Both the position numbers and the translations under genes were made by a program. 64,000 bases of DNA from Lumbricus rubellus. Taxonomy: Eukaryota > Annelida > Clitellata > Crassiclitellata > Lumbricidae. Below the pieces are notes generated by a model that was not told where the DNA came from, did no database searches, and saw only the letters and a list, made by a program, of their open reading frames with translations. The DNA is taken from NCBI GenBank assembly GCA_945859605.1, contig OX243828.1, positions 24,243,609 to 24,307,608 on the forward strand. The letters run 5' to 3'. Shown one piece after another: positions 39,601 to 52,900 of the stretch. The first letter of the stretch is position 1. Each line of letters opens with the position of its first letter.

Positions 39601-42600
39601 ATCCCCAGCAGCCTCCTCCTTAACCACATTTCACACGCATGATAGTATTAACGCCTACGAAATGAAAGCATGACTGTGGCTGTATCAAAGTGAACAGATT
39701 CCCTGTGCGCTATGGATAGGAAGATCAGGTTACAAATTAAGAGATGACAAGCCTACTTGTCCTGTGTGGTAAAGCAAGGAAACATAACACTTCATATCCA
39801 TTGCTCCTTCTCATTGTTAGCATAAAATACAGTTTTGTGGGGCCCGGTGGTGTAGTGGGTATGTTCGTTGCCTTGCAGCCGGATTGTTGCAGGTTCGAAT
39901 CCACCTCAAGTCGCCGCGTATACCTTCCCGCGCAATTGCTCAGCGCTTCAGCGTGAAACTCCGATGCAGTGTCCGCGCTGTAGTCGGGAGCGCCTCTGAG
40001 TAGTAATCTTGAAGGGGCGCTCTAACAAGTGCGCAAACAAACTGTTATACTGGTTAAAAAATCTTTTTGCTTTAGATAGTCGCAACCACTGCGATTGGAA
40101 ATGGAAATAACGTCAGCCAAGTTCTCGACAGCACTGGCATATGCAGTAAGACATCATTTCTGATTGCGCCATGTGAAAATCAACTCAGACTATAGGACTT
40201 GACCATCAAGGACTCTAAGTCTGCGATCATAGACTAGTACGATCTGAAGTCGGAACAAATCTGTATAATATCCTTCCGCAAACATGTCCGATGCTTCAAT
40301 GCTTCATGCCGTATCTGTGGACAGCTCCTCTGACTTGCCTGAGCACTCGCCAATCAGATGATGCCATGAGTTTACTTACAACATTTTTATGTAGCGCTTT
40401 CGACTTTTTTATATTTTTTTACGATCACGATTACATCGAGATAATTATGCAAAAATGTATATGGAATTATATATATAGGCCTATATTTGTTTCTATGTTC
40501 ACTAGTTATAGCGCCCCTTCAAGCTCTCTACGGTATAATTTATATATGCATATAATGTATACATGTACAATGTATATATTACATATTATATATTGTATAT
40601 ATATAATATGCTTAGCTTTGAAACGTTAATCTGTGGTATAATATTTAAACCTGTCAACACAAAAATCTGCAAAGAACACTAAATGATACGGGTCATGAAA
40701 AGTTGAACACCACATAGGGGTTCTGGTTACTGAGGTCGACGACCACTTTATAGGTTACCTTGTGTAAGCACTAACCAACTTTTTTACATTGTATATTCAC
40801 TCACTTCCGTGATTTGTTTGCATTATTGTTCTGATATAAAATAACAAATAATAAGTAAGAATAAAACTTGAACGTGTGAACGTTTAGGACCAGCTCCATT
40901 GAATGTCGAAGCAGTCTTTGGAGGTCCTGTGAACATTACCCAGACTTCCTTCACCGTCTTATACGACCCACTGGCCTTCACTGGAAATGCCAACGGTCCA
41001 GTGATTGCCAGCGCAATTCTCGTGGCAGGTGAGTGTAGCCGACAATGTGCACGGATATGATTACAGTAAAGAAGGAGCGGTTGTGTTTAAGCCAGCCTCT
41101 ATAATCTACATGTAATTATGTTAACATGGATGTGTATGTAATGCTATAGTAGGCCTAACTTCGTATGATAAAGGATGGACTACGGGTTCTTCCTTGTCGC
41201 AGGACTTTACACTGATGTGCTGTGCTATTTTACTTTTTATATATTTATTTGGGACTTCACTAGGTGTGGCAAGTGGAGAACAAAATAATCTAGAAACTTA
41301 CATTTAGGCCTATGTCTAACCCAACGGGGATTTGATCCTGAACCCCTCTTGTGTCTCTTATACATGTAGATCGCACCTATACAATGGGAACATCGTTTAC
41401 TGAAAGACCTGGCAGAAGATTTAGCGTAAGGATCTAAGCCAGTCTCAAGTGATCTTACATGACCCGTGCAGACTAAAACGGACCCTATGAGAACTCCTAT
41501 ACTACATTATACCGTTTGTAAAATTAGAAAAAAATAACTGAGGGATCTGCCTTTGATCCACGTGCAGTTCGGGTGCGAAAAGAAAACTTTACTGTGGAGC
41601 CACAAAAGATTAGGGGTTGAACCCCTCAACCTCTGGCAATTCTCGCCCTGCATCACTATCCATTATCCAATCTACTTAAATCTAATCAAAATTAATCTAA
41701 TCTAATCTAATTGCTGATTTCAAAGAGTCCCATCGATAGCACTTCAAAGCCTAACCAGTTCGGTCTGCCCTGTCGCTTAAGTGATTCCTGCCTCGAATCC
41801 TAATTATTGATTACCTTTACCAAATTGTCATCCGCCATTATTATTACGCTACAATGCTACATCTCATCAGTCTTAGAAGATATATCTTCCAGCATATAAT
41901 TATAACAAACCTGGTGGTGTCGTTGTAACTTTGCAGAAACTGGCAACCTAACTGATATCGAGGTTTATGGTGGACAGGAACTCTTCAACGGTGCACTAAA
42001 ATGGAAGGATGCAGTCAAACCTAATCCAAATCTAATTCCGGAATATCGTCCGACACCAGATGGCTGGCTAACCGACAGCTCAGGTAGGCCTAAGTTACAG
42101 CAATTAAGCTCTTGGACACTATACGACATGACACTCCGCAACTTCGACACAATGACTCCAGTGTGTGTCCGGTGATTAAGTATATTCTTTATTTCTTAAC
42201 TAGCTGCCATAAAGCACTCTGGTGAAGAAGTACCGGTATCATAGCCTACATAAATTTAACATAAGAGTGAAGCAACCTGGCCCAACAACATATCTTATCA
42301 ATGTGCATGTCAAAGCCAAGATTATCAGACAACATCACACCATGAACCTTTATAAGTTTTGAACCCTAGTTAAACCTGGTGTTTCTGTTGGTTAATAAAG
42401 CAAAGTTGCCAAAGCAGCAGCATTTCCTATCAGACGATAATTATATAACTGATACCACTCGCTGATTAGGAAAACCGCTTCGTCGACTGTAGCTTAATCA
42501 GATAGTTCGATTTATTTCTATGGTGAGGATTTTGACAATTAGTTTGCAATTATTGTCGTGTATAAAGTCTTTGGCTAGTATTGACTTTTTAAACTTTGAG

Positions 42601-45600
42601 GTGCAATTTATTGAATGAACAACTATAAATCTAGACACAGATATACTGTTCTAGAAGACGATGATGGCGAATAGGTTGACTATAATAGGAGTGTAAGGCC
42701 TACTGTGTTTAGTCGCTTATCGTTAATGGCCTCCTTTTGGTTCCTCGCATGCGTGGTGCTACTGCCCAATCCAGAAGCTTTGCCTATGTTGGCCCATCTT
42801 GCTGGAACCGTCTTCCGCACAAGCTGCGTCTTGAGCTTCTCAGTCTCTCTCTCCCTCTGTTTAGGAAACGCCTGAAGACTATACTATTTGTTAGGGGAAG
42901 TGCTAACTAGGGTCGGGAGCGCTACTGAATCTGTGAGCGGCGCTATATAAATGTTCAATTACAATTACAATTACAATATCGTAATATCAACACAGATGCC
43001 AATACTTAAATTTACAGTAGGCCTACATGTAGTAAATTATGCAGTGCGAATAAATTCTACCAAAAAAGATCCAGTAGGCTAGAACAGGGGCTACGATACG
43101 ATGTAGGCTAAGGTTCTACATGGCAGCATTAGGCCACTGTTATTAATAATATTATACGTATTTATAAATCATCTTTAGGATGCTACAGACGTGGAAAGAT
43201 GCATGATGCTGATAAACTCTGCTTGAAGAATATGCGCATTGAACATTAGGCTACCTACTTCACCTAGGACGCTGGAAGCCACAAGACACCTGTTTAATAT
43301 GGCGAATTTCGAGCCACTCATTCATTCTTTTCAGAGATTTACATAGCGCCTCTTCAATTACCATCTGCTCAGAAGCGCTCAACTCGGGTTCCATCTATAC
43401 GCGTTGGTAACACTGTACAAGTAGTGTAGAATGAATGCCATAGCACATCATTTGTTCTCTGTATTTACAGGTTCAGTATCACGCAGACAGAGAAGAGAGT
43501 TGTCGGCAACATACACAGTCGGGAAGGACGGATCATGCTCTAATGAAGACGTTTACTGCAACGGGCCTCTACAACCCGGTCGGGAATACAGGCAAGACTA
43601 CAATTTTTACACAAGTTCTGTGCTTTAGCTGTAAAACGATTCTGATACAGATCGACTATTATAATTTATGAGTTCATTTTGAGAAAACAAAACTAGGCCC
43701 ATTGTTCATTTTTAGAATATAAAACTATTGTGACGTCACTTCGATTACGGTACAAATCTACTTATTATGAGTTCGTTTTGAGAATACAGAACTAAGCCTA
43801 TTGTGACGTCACTTCGATTATGGTACAAATCTGCTATTATATGAGTTCATTTTGAAAACATAAAAACTAGGTTCATTGTGACGTCACTTCGATTATGTTT
43901 CTATGTTGAGGATGACTATAATTACAAGCTTTAGCTTCTTCTCCTCAAGATTCGATTCAACTTGTTCCTCGATTATCCTATACTCTCATGCATATTAAAT
44001 ATATCTAATAATAATATTTTCACTGCATTCTTCGCTCTAATTGTGCATTGTGAATTGTGGAATGTTTATATTGAAAAGATTCCAATAAATTTGATTTGAT
44101 TTTCCAACAGGGTGCGTGGCGTCATCTGTACACAGCAGGACATGTGCTACAAAACAAGCTTTTTATCTAAGCCATTCGAAACGGGTACCGGTAAGTGAAT
44201 CTAAGAAACCTGTCCCATCATTCCCTGCAAAGCAATTACCAATAAACAGACTATTTATTTTAGTTTAGTTTATTTTTAGCAGAATTTAATTATTGATAAT
44301 GCTTTCGATTTTTCGGTTGATTCGTGATTGTTGCTAATGCGATATTTGTATTATGATCTACCCGAAAAGGGGGGCACGTGGTGCATAGGGACGATAGGGT
44401 AACACACTGGCATGGAGACAGCGGACTCGAGTTCGATTCCCGTAGGCCCCGTATAGGCCTACGATAGAGTGCTTTGTAGGCTCCTGTTAGCGCCCTTGTA
44501 TTAGGCCTACATGCCGTCTGTTCTGTTAGTAGCTAAGATTTGTGATTGGTGTTCTTGTGAATTGTTTCAATTGCATGACTGTAGGCCTACACTGTAACCG
44601 GTTGCGGTCTTTCAACAGGATTGTTCAATAATATATGAAATTATTATCAGGACATAGAGCTTTTATTAATCGCTTCACTTGCATTCTGTTAGAACTATTA
44701 GAAGTCTACGAGTGGTGTTGCATTAGCGAAGTCAGCTAAATGCTTTACACATTCGTCCGTCCGTCCACCTCGTTGGGGTTCGCGACTCTTCCCATGTACA
44801 CTGTACAAGTACATGTAAGTAAGTATGCAGCTAGGCAGATAGATAGGCACTTAGATATGTGAGTAGGTAGGTACGAATCAGACAAATGTACAGTTGATTC
44901 AGCTTGATAGCTGGGTGGATGGATGGATAGATGGACGGTCGGACGGACGGACAGTCAGATACACATAAGGGACTAATTATAATAAGCTTGGTTGTCTTTT
45001 TATTGGCAGTGGAGACAGCGCCTGAGAGCATGGCGTGGATCGCTGGAGTTGTGATCGGCATCCTGGCTCTCATCATTCTCATCATCGTCCTCCTCTACTT
45101 CCTCTACTTCAAGAAGCGCCGAAGTCCATACGAAGCGTTAGTTTCATAATTATTTGTTCCGCATCAGGTCTTAAAATATTAGCCTATATCTCCAAATATT
45201 AATTCATATTATCTTATTATTAATAATAATAATATCTCTAAGTATTAGATCTTATAATAAAATTATTATATCTCCAAATATTAATTAATATTATCTTATT
45301 ATTAATATTATTAATATTTATAAATATTAGATCTTATAATATTATATCTACAAATATTAATTAATATTATCTTATTATTAATATTATTAATATTTATAAA
45401 TATTAGATCTTATAATATTATATCTACAAATATTAATTAATATTATCTTATTATTAATATTATTAATATCTCTAAATATTAGATCTTATAATAATATTAT
45501 TATATCTAAAGGCGTTCGGAGTAGATACTCCGTCACTCTGACAGTGCCAGTCCCAAGCCTTGATGAAAGAGGAGGGTATATAATGTGTAAGTATATATTT

Positions 45601-46932
45601 ACATCTATTACAGTTTCGCTTCAACGGTTATTGTCTATTAAGGGCCTCTCGCCATGCAGCATTTCATTATTGTGAATTAGTATTGCTTATTACAAGCATC
45701 TCTGTGCATGGGCGCTATTGCGGTATCGGTAACCGAAGCACATGCAGTATCTTTGTATGTATGTATAGGCCTATTATGTGCACTTGTTATAGCGCCACTT
45801 CAAGCTCTCTACTCAGAGGCGCTTCTGACTGCAGGGCGGACACTGCATCGGTAATGTCACACCGAAGCGCTGAGCAATTGCGAGTGAAGGACTTGCCCAA
45901 GGTCTTTACTCGGCGATCTGATATAGATTCGAACCTGCAGCCCTTCGGCTGCAAGGCGACGAGCATACCTACTATACCTAGGCTACTACACCACCTTAAT
46001 ATGTCTGACCTTAACCGACATTCACGGTTCCCGATACTGATAATGTCTATTGCACGCATTTCTGTCTTTATTTAACGCCATTATGTAATGTAAAATTACC
46101 AACCTCTTGTATTGAATAATCAAACTGTGACGGTAGACCCTACTCTGCGGTATGATTCGAACCCTAACAATCTGCGTTGCAGGCATTCACTCAAATCACG
46201 CGGTAATCATATTTTCAACTTGTTGGTTAAAATAATCATTATCGTTCATTATGACGTCAAGCATACGCAGCATTTCAAGTATACATTATGACGTACGTAA
46301 CAATAAGAAATGGCAATGCGATGTCAACTAATTCTGACGTCACATGCCTCTCTGTTAGTCGTAAAAATGTCGCTAAACATAAAATATATATCACTAATAA
46401 TAATTATAACAATGACGTTGACAAGTAGGCTATTACGAGCTGAATAAGCTTACAGAGAATAATACGGAGTGTTTAGCAATGGGATGTCTCTACAGCAACA
46501 TTTCAAAAGGCAAAGAGAAATGCGACATCGGAGAGAAGTGAGTGCTTAGATCAGTCATGCTTACTATTCAGCAACTAGAATCACAACTGGTGCATTCAAT
46601 ATGAAATTCTGGCCTCCAGATATTAGGCTATATCCAAATTTGTCAGCTGTAAAAAGCGAGCTGCAATAGACGTAGCCTAACTATAGTATTTGGGACCAAC
46701 GTGTCGTTTAGGATCAGGCATCATGAGGGTCGGTTAAGGTTAGGGTTAGTGTCGTTTTTTGGTCCGCAATACTATAGTTTTGCCCTGAACTGTGCCAAGG
46801 AGAACGGGTGATTCATTGTGGTCTCAGAATTATAGTCCAATGAACACGGCTATAATTGGTGACGACAGCCACTATACATGTATGATTTTATTCAAACTCT
46901 ACGGATGTCCTCCTTAATTGCATCGAAGGTTA

Positions 46933-46968
<36 letters not shown>

Positions 46969-49900
46969 ATTGAAGTTAATTGTCGCTGTATTCAGGAAGG
47001 ACAATGACGGCGAAAGGGAGCTAAGGGGCTTTCCAGTTCCCCCTCAAGAGATGTAAGTTGCTGACTATTATTTTGATTTAAAAATCACTAGCTATCGGTT
47101 TTTCTGGTAATTGAAATTGATATAATCTTATGATTTATATAGCGTCGTGTTGTTATATTAACAAAACATCATTCGATGGTCGCTTAATTTCCCTGAACAA
47201 AGCTGTAGCTAGGGGGTGTTTTGTGTGTTTGAACACCCCCGAAATGAAATAATATGAAAATTAAATAAGCTTAATGCGTTTACTAGCACACGGTGTAAAA
47301 ACTATAGGCATAAGGGGTTTCATTTTGAGACTCTTGTTTCCATGTGATATTTTAAATTACAGATCACGACGCTTCTCCAAACCCCTTAGTCAGTTGATTC
47401 GGTTGTTTGTCGGCTTGCTAAAGGTCTGGGGAGAAATCACCCACACCCACCCCCAACCCAAACAAAACCCTGTCTACAACTTTAAATTGTCCCTGAATGA
47501 ATAAATCTGGTTCAATCCGATCTGGGAACTTAGTTAGCGCCACTGCGATGCTCCATGCATCCAATGGTGAATTTTGATTACAAAAAATAGGCTTGACAGA
47601 TTATAAGCTGAGTCAACCAGACTGAATGTCTAATCTAGCCCCTCTGTTTTGGGGAGAGGAGAATCCCGCTTTCTGAGTAGGACTAACTACTTCCCACTCA
47701 GAGGGGCTAGATTTAATTGCTTTTTTACCGGTATTTTTTATTTATATTACGGAAACCTCTATGTAATGCTAATGTTTCAGGGCAAAGCCTGTTCGAATCA
47801 TTGACTTCTCTGCGCACGTCGTTCAGATGCATCGCAATTCGGATTTGGAGTTCAACGACGAATATCAGGTCAGACGTCTTTACTGTCATTGGCGCCCGCA
47901 CAAAGGGGCAAGAAGGAGCACTTAATTGCCCCCTCCCTGGAAAGTTGAAACCTATTTCTTAGGCCCTAAGTGCTACTTTTTGGCTGTTACAAATTTCTTT
48001 GCACTAAAGAAACTATATTCACAATAAAAATTTAAAAAAGTGAATCTAAGAAATTTACAGAAACATCTATGAAAAATACCCATGCCTGTTCTTAATTTCC
48101 TGCTACAAAAAACTTCATACCGTGATCATCGACTTTTGCCCCTCCTGCAAAAATTTCTGCGGGCGCCCATGTTTACTGTTGAAATGATTGACCTAGATTG
48201 TTTCAATGGCAACAGCGTAGTCCATGTACAGGAGGTGTTGCGCATTGTCAAATAGCCTGGATATCCTTAAAAAAGTAGTTTCACGAATGCAGCAGGTTTA
48301 TTCAAGATATATTGGATCAGAAACATAGGCTACATGAAATTAGACCCTGAAATGTCGAAGGACGTTTTGAAATCTTTGTAATGAAACTTCCATTTTCACC
48401 GGTTCAATCTCAGCAGAAGTTTCTCTTGTCAAAAGATCTGCAATTAAACTGATTTCTACATCCACACTTCTGTCTGGCAGTCTCTTTAAAATTAATAAAA
48501 ATTATGGCTCATCTAGTTCTAAAATGGTTCATCTGTCTTCTTTTTTTAGTCAACGATGAACCTCTTTAGAACTAGATGACCACTTTCTGCCTTGTCTCTT
48601 CTAAAAACCTGCTTTTCTGCCGGGTTTTGCGCACTGGGAGCGCCTCTGAACGGTTCACCCAACTAGAGGCGCTTTATAAATGATTAGGCCCTATAGACAA
48701 TACAATACCACTAACTTAATCAATTTCAATACGGCGTTTCTTATGGAAATACATTGAAACGGCCCTGACGTTCTTAATACCTGTTGCGACTATAGACTAA
48801 TAGTTAACAAAACTCACCTATTTCGTCGGGTTCTTTGCAGCGCCGTACAGTACAGTTGTGCAGTTGGACTTTGCTATTGCCCTCCTTTCAAAGTTCGTAA
48901 GTGCACAATAAACCACACAACAGAACTTCGACAAATGCCGCCCAGTTTCGAATTCTCTCCCTAATAATAAATTAGGAAAGTATTACTGTAAAATAAATCG
49001 CAAATATTTACCCGTCACATTAATAGAGATAATACAACGACTAAAGTTGACCTTATAAACTTGCACTAAAGCTAAGTGCATGTATAAATGAAGTTAAGAA
49101 AACATCGCTGACGTAGGTTTAATTGTGGTTGTCATGGCAAGGTATTCTCTTCAGGATGTCCTAACAAGGGATCCATATTTAGAGTAAATTTTATTGTTAC
49201 TAGTGGAAAATAATGTATAGCCCATAATTGGCTAACCGTTTCCATCCGTATCATGGACATCGCCCCATTTACAAACATTTCCTGATCTTTTTCTGACCTC
49301 TGATTATCGTCCAAAAACTTGTACAAAAAACTTGAGTGACTACTTTCCAACTGTGCAGGCTTAAAAAGTGTTGCTGGTCCTTATTGTCTTAGTTGGGCCT
49401 AGTATCCTGCCTAATCTATCCAAATTCCTGTAGGACCGATCGGTAGCCTACTCCTACTACGTTAACGCTGGTGACACGAAAAGGATTATCCACCCAAAAG
49501 CTATCCGGGGGGATGAATTAATCTATCCCCCCGGATGGAATTAACCGGTCTAGACTATCCGGGGGATAAACCATTCTATCCCATTTTTTGAAAAATGTGT
49601 ATAATTAAAACAATATTATTATACTCTAATCAAAATTTAAAGTGACTCTAATTGTTTTAAGTGACCTAAGCAATGCCAAGAGAAAAGCAACTCGAATTTA
49701 TTTAGTGTCTTCGAGTGTTTTTAAGTGTTTTAAACGTTTTAAGTGCTATAAAAACAAAGCAAAACAAATTATCTAGTAGGAATAAACATACCTGTTAGTG
49801 CCATTGTTCAAAACAAAGCAGATGAAAATTAATTTGCAAAATAAAAGCATGCGGAAGTGTTTTTTTCGACTTTTCCTCATTTTGGGGGATACTTTTAATA

Positions 49901-52900
49901 CGGGGGGGGGGGAGTACTATATTTCGTGACACCAGCCTACGTTTCCTTTGCTAGAGAGGCTACAGCTGTTTTCATAACATTATTGTTTTATTCAAACCCG
50001 TGTCATCCGCTTTTCAAGCCTAGCGCTCTGTCCATCATTTGGCTACCCAAGCCCCAGTTATGGAAAAATCGGGTTATCGACAGACGCTATAAATAGTAGG
50101 CCTACACAAATACAACATGATAATCGGATTTCGTAATTATTTTTTAGATCAATTTCAATTTCAAGTGATTCATTTTGAAACAATTTAAAATTGGCACAAA
50201 ATTAGGCCTACAGGGCCAGATAGGGGCCCATACTTTCACGGTTTCACCTTTAATGGCATGAAACAGTATAGCCTAGTGAAGTAATTATACGCTAATAATA
50301 AGCCTGGGCTCCACAATTAACTGATTAGGCTATAGGCCTACGATGAATCTGCGAACTATATTATCCACCTTAAATCCTATAGTCCAATTAATAACTGCCT
50401 TTTACAAAGTTAAACTAGCACATGATAAATAACTAATCGGAACATAATAGACAACTCGGTAACTGCTTCCTAACTCAACTGATTGCTTTCTTAATTAGGC
50501 GATACAAAACCAGAGTGCCAGGCGACCGTGGACGGCGGCTGAAAAACCAAAGAATCGAGTCAAAAATCGTTTCGTCAATATTCTGCCATGTGAGTGCTTC
50601 CATGTTAATCAATTTAACTGATTGCATTCGGCTATTTTATAATTTTAGTTTATTCAACAATCGAGGCTAAGAAAATGATGCCAACGATTTTCCATGCGAA
50701 TAACTCTATCTTGTGGTCAGGTCTAGGCCTAGCATTAGGCCTAATGTCTGCTCATCGTATTCCTCACGATTTAATAGCTTCATAAAAGACAGGATCTATG
50801 ACCTCTTTGTCACGCCTGACCTTTGAACTCTTCATTTGATAGATAGGACACTGGAGCACGTTTCATGGTCGTTAGTTAGCTTTGTATTCGTCTTTTGCGT
50901 TATCTATTACTTAATCATCGTCGACGTTATAAAGTTGACGTTCCTGTAGATATTGTTCATTTAAAACTTCTGCCACCCTCAATTTTTCCCCTTTGATAGG
51001 CCTGTGACGCTACTCTGGGTGCACATGTACAGGGGCGTCGTGCTCTACGTTGCTTCACTCAGAGTGGACTCCTCATTCCCGAACAAGATCTACAGTACTC
51101 TTAGACAGCACTGGGTTTTCTCTATTAATGACCCCATGGTATGGAATGGGCTTTCACTTTCTATGCGCCTTACGCCTCTATGGTCTGCTCTTAATGTGCA
51201 TTTTATTGCAACCTTAGGACAGTAATTTTCAGCCGGTGTTGGGTCGGGAGCGCTCCTGAGTAGTAACCGTGAAGAGACGTTATAATAATTCTCCATAATG
51301 AATGAACGAATTGTTGAGAACAATAAATTTTAATTTTAATTTAAATTTAAATAACAGTCGACCATTCACGAGTGACTCTGCGCGGGACCGACAACGATCC
51401 CTACGATTCCGAGTCGGATTACATCAACGCCAACTACATACCTGTAGGTTGACTGCTTCAGTCGTAAAGATTGCAAATAGGCTTACAATTAAAAAATAGG
51501 ATTTCCTTGAAACTTGTCGAGTAGGCCTAATCTGTTATTGTAGGCCATACTGGCCATTATTTTATGCATCATATTGCAGTTGTAGTATATCATATGCTTC
51601 TGTTTGGATTTGCTAATTAAATCTTCTATCTTAATTGCATATATATAGCAGTTTATATAGCCATAATATTATAAGCAGGGCTGTACTCAAGGGTATACGC
51701 GGGTAGGCCTAGGCCTATACGGCGTATACTCACCTCCGGAGAAAAAAACGGCATCGTATACTCACCTCCCGAAAACCAGGGAATACGCGGGTAAAACCAG
51801 GGACCCAGGGTACACGGGTATACGCTAAATTCGGGCCAATTCGGAGCAAATGACTAAAAACAGGTCATCAGTTTTTTTCGGACAAGAAATCGTCGACTTT
51901 TCGGGAAAAAAATTGTCGATTTTTACGAAAACATTTCGGGCGGGAAAATTTTACCGGCGGTAGCGTGTAGGCTATGCTACTCACCTCAAAAGTTCTGAGT
52001 ACAGCCCTGCATATAAGTAGCCTATAATGCATATAGAACAATTATGTGCATAATTATGTAGCCTATATGTATACATACATGTATGTGTGTATGTATAATT
52101 GTATATGCATATTGAAGCCTTTTGTTCACTGAAGAATTTTCAACGTTCAGCATTTGAATAGCACTTTGAAACTTACGATTATTACTTATAGGAATGCGTT
52201 TAATAATAGTTACCGTGATAGTTTTGCAATTGTGCTATTGCAGTGGCTTATAATTAGGCCTATATCCCTACCGTGTTGGAACTTTATCGCGTTTGTTAAT
52301 TGGTTTGTGTATAGACCACCCGAGGAATCCGAGAGTTCATCGCCTGCCAGGGACCTCTGGAGAGCACAAAAGATGATTTCTGGCAGATGGTTTGGGAACA
52401 CCAGTGTCGGGTGATCGTAATGCTCACCAATCTCAAAGAAAGGGGTCGGGTAAGTGAAATGGGTGACTTCAGTTGCACTTACTATGACGACATCTTCTTG
52501 GTCCAGGGGCGGATCCAAGGGGGCAATCCGGCCATGACCCCATTCTAGAATTGCATGGGACGTGGCCCCCCATTCGGTTTCAAATTAGCAACACGGGTAG
52601 AGGTGTCATGCATGGTATATTGCGAAGAAATTTCTGCCGGATGACTAAAAAGGGTCATCAACTTTTTTGGCGGATGAAAAGGCACTTCTCCCTCGGCCAA
52701 ACGACAAATGACTAAAACGAGGTTAATTTAAATCGCTGAAGTCTGTTGATAATAATCACCAACTTATCCTTATTTCAAAGTCCTATTAGGACCTTTCTGT
52801 CTTACGAATGACCTTTTGTTTCACATAGCCATAAATTGATGTCTTCTGCAGTTAGTCCATGTAGACAACTGCGCAATAGAAGTTAAAGACGATGCAATTA

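Noticed and set aside
44371..44450. Functional tRNA gene
   Set aside because: Stem pairing is imperfect and the same head recurs with a SINE body elsewhere, so it is treated as a SINE head.
48841..48896. Possible cassette exon between RPTP exons 24 and 25 (acceptor ttctttgcag, donor gtaagt)
   Set aside because: The segment is 56 nt and would break the frame between phase-0 exons. Spacing from EYQ to KNRF already equals that of known R3 phosphatases without it.
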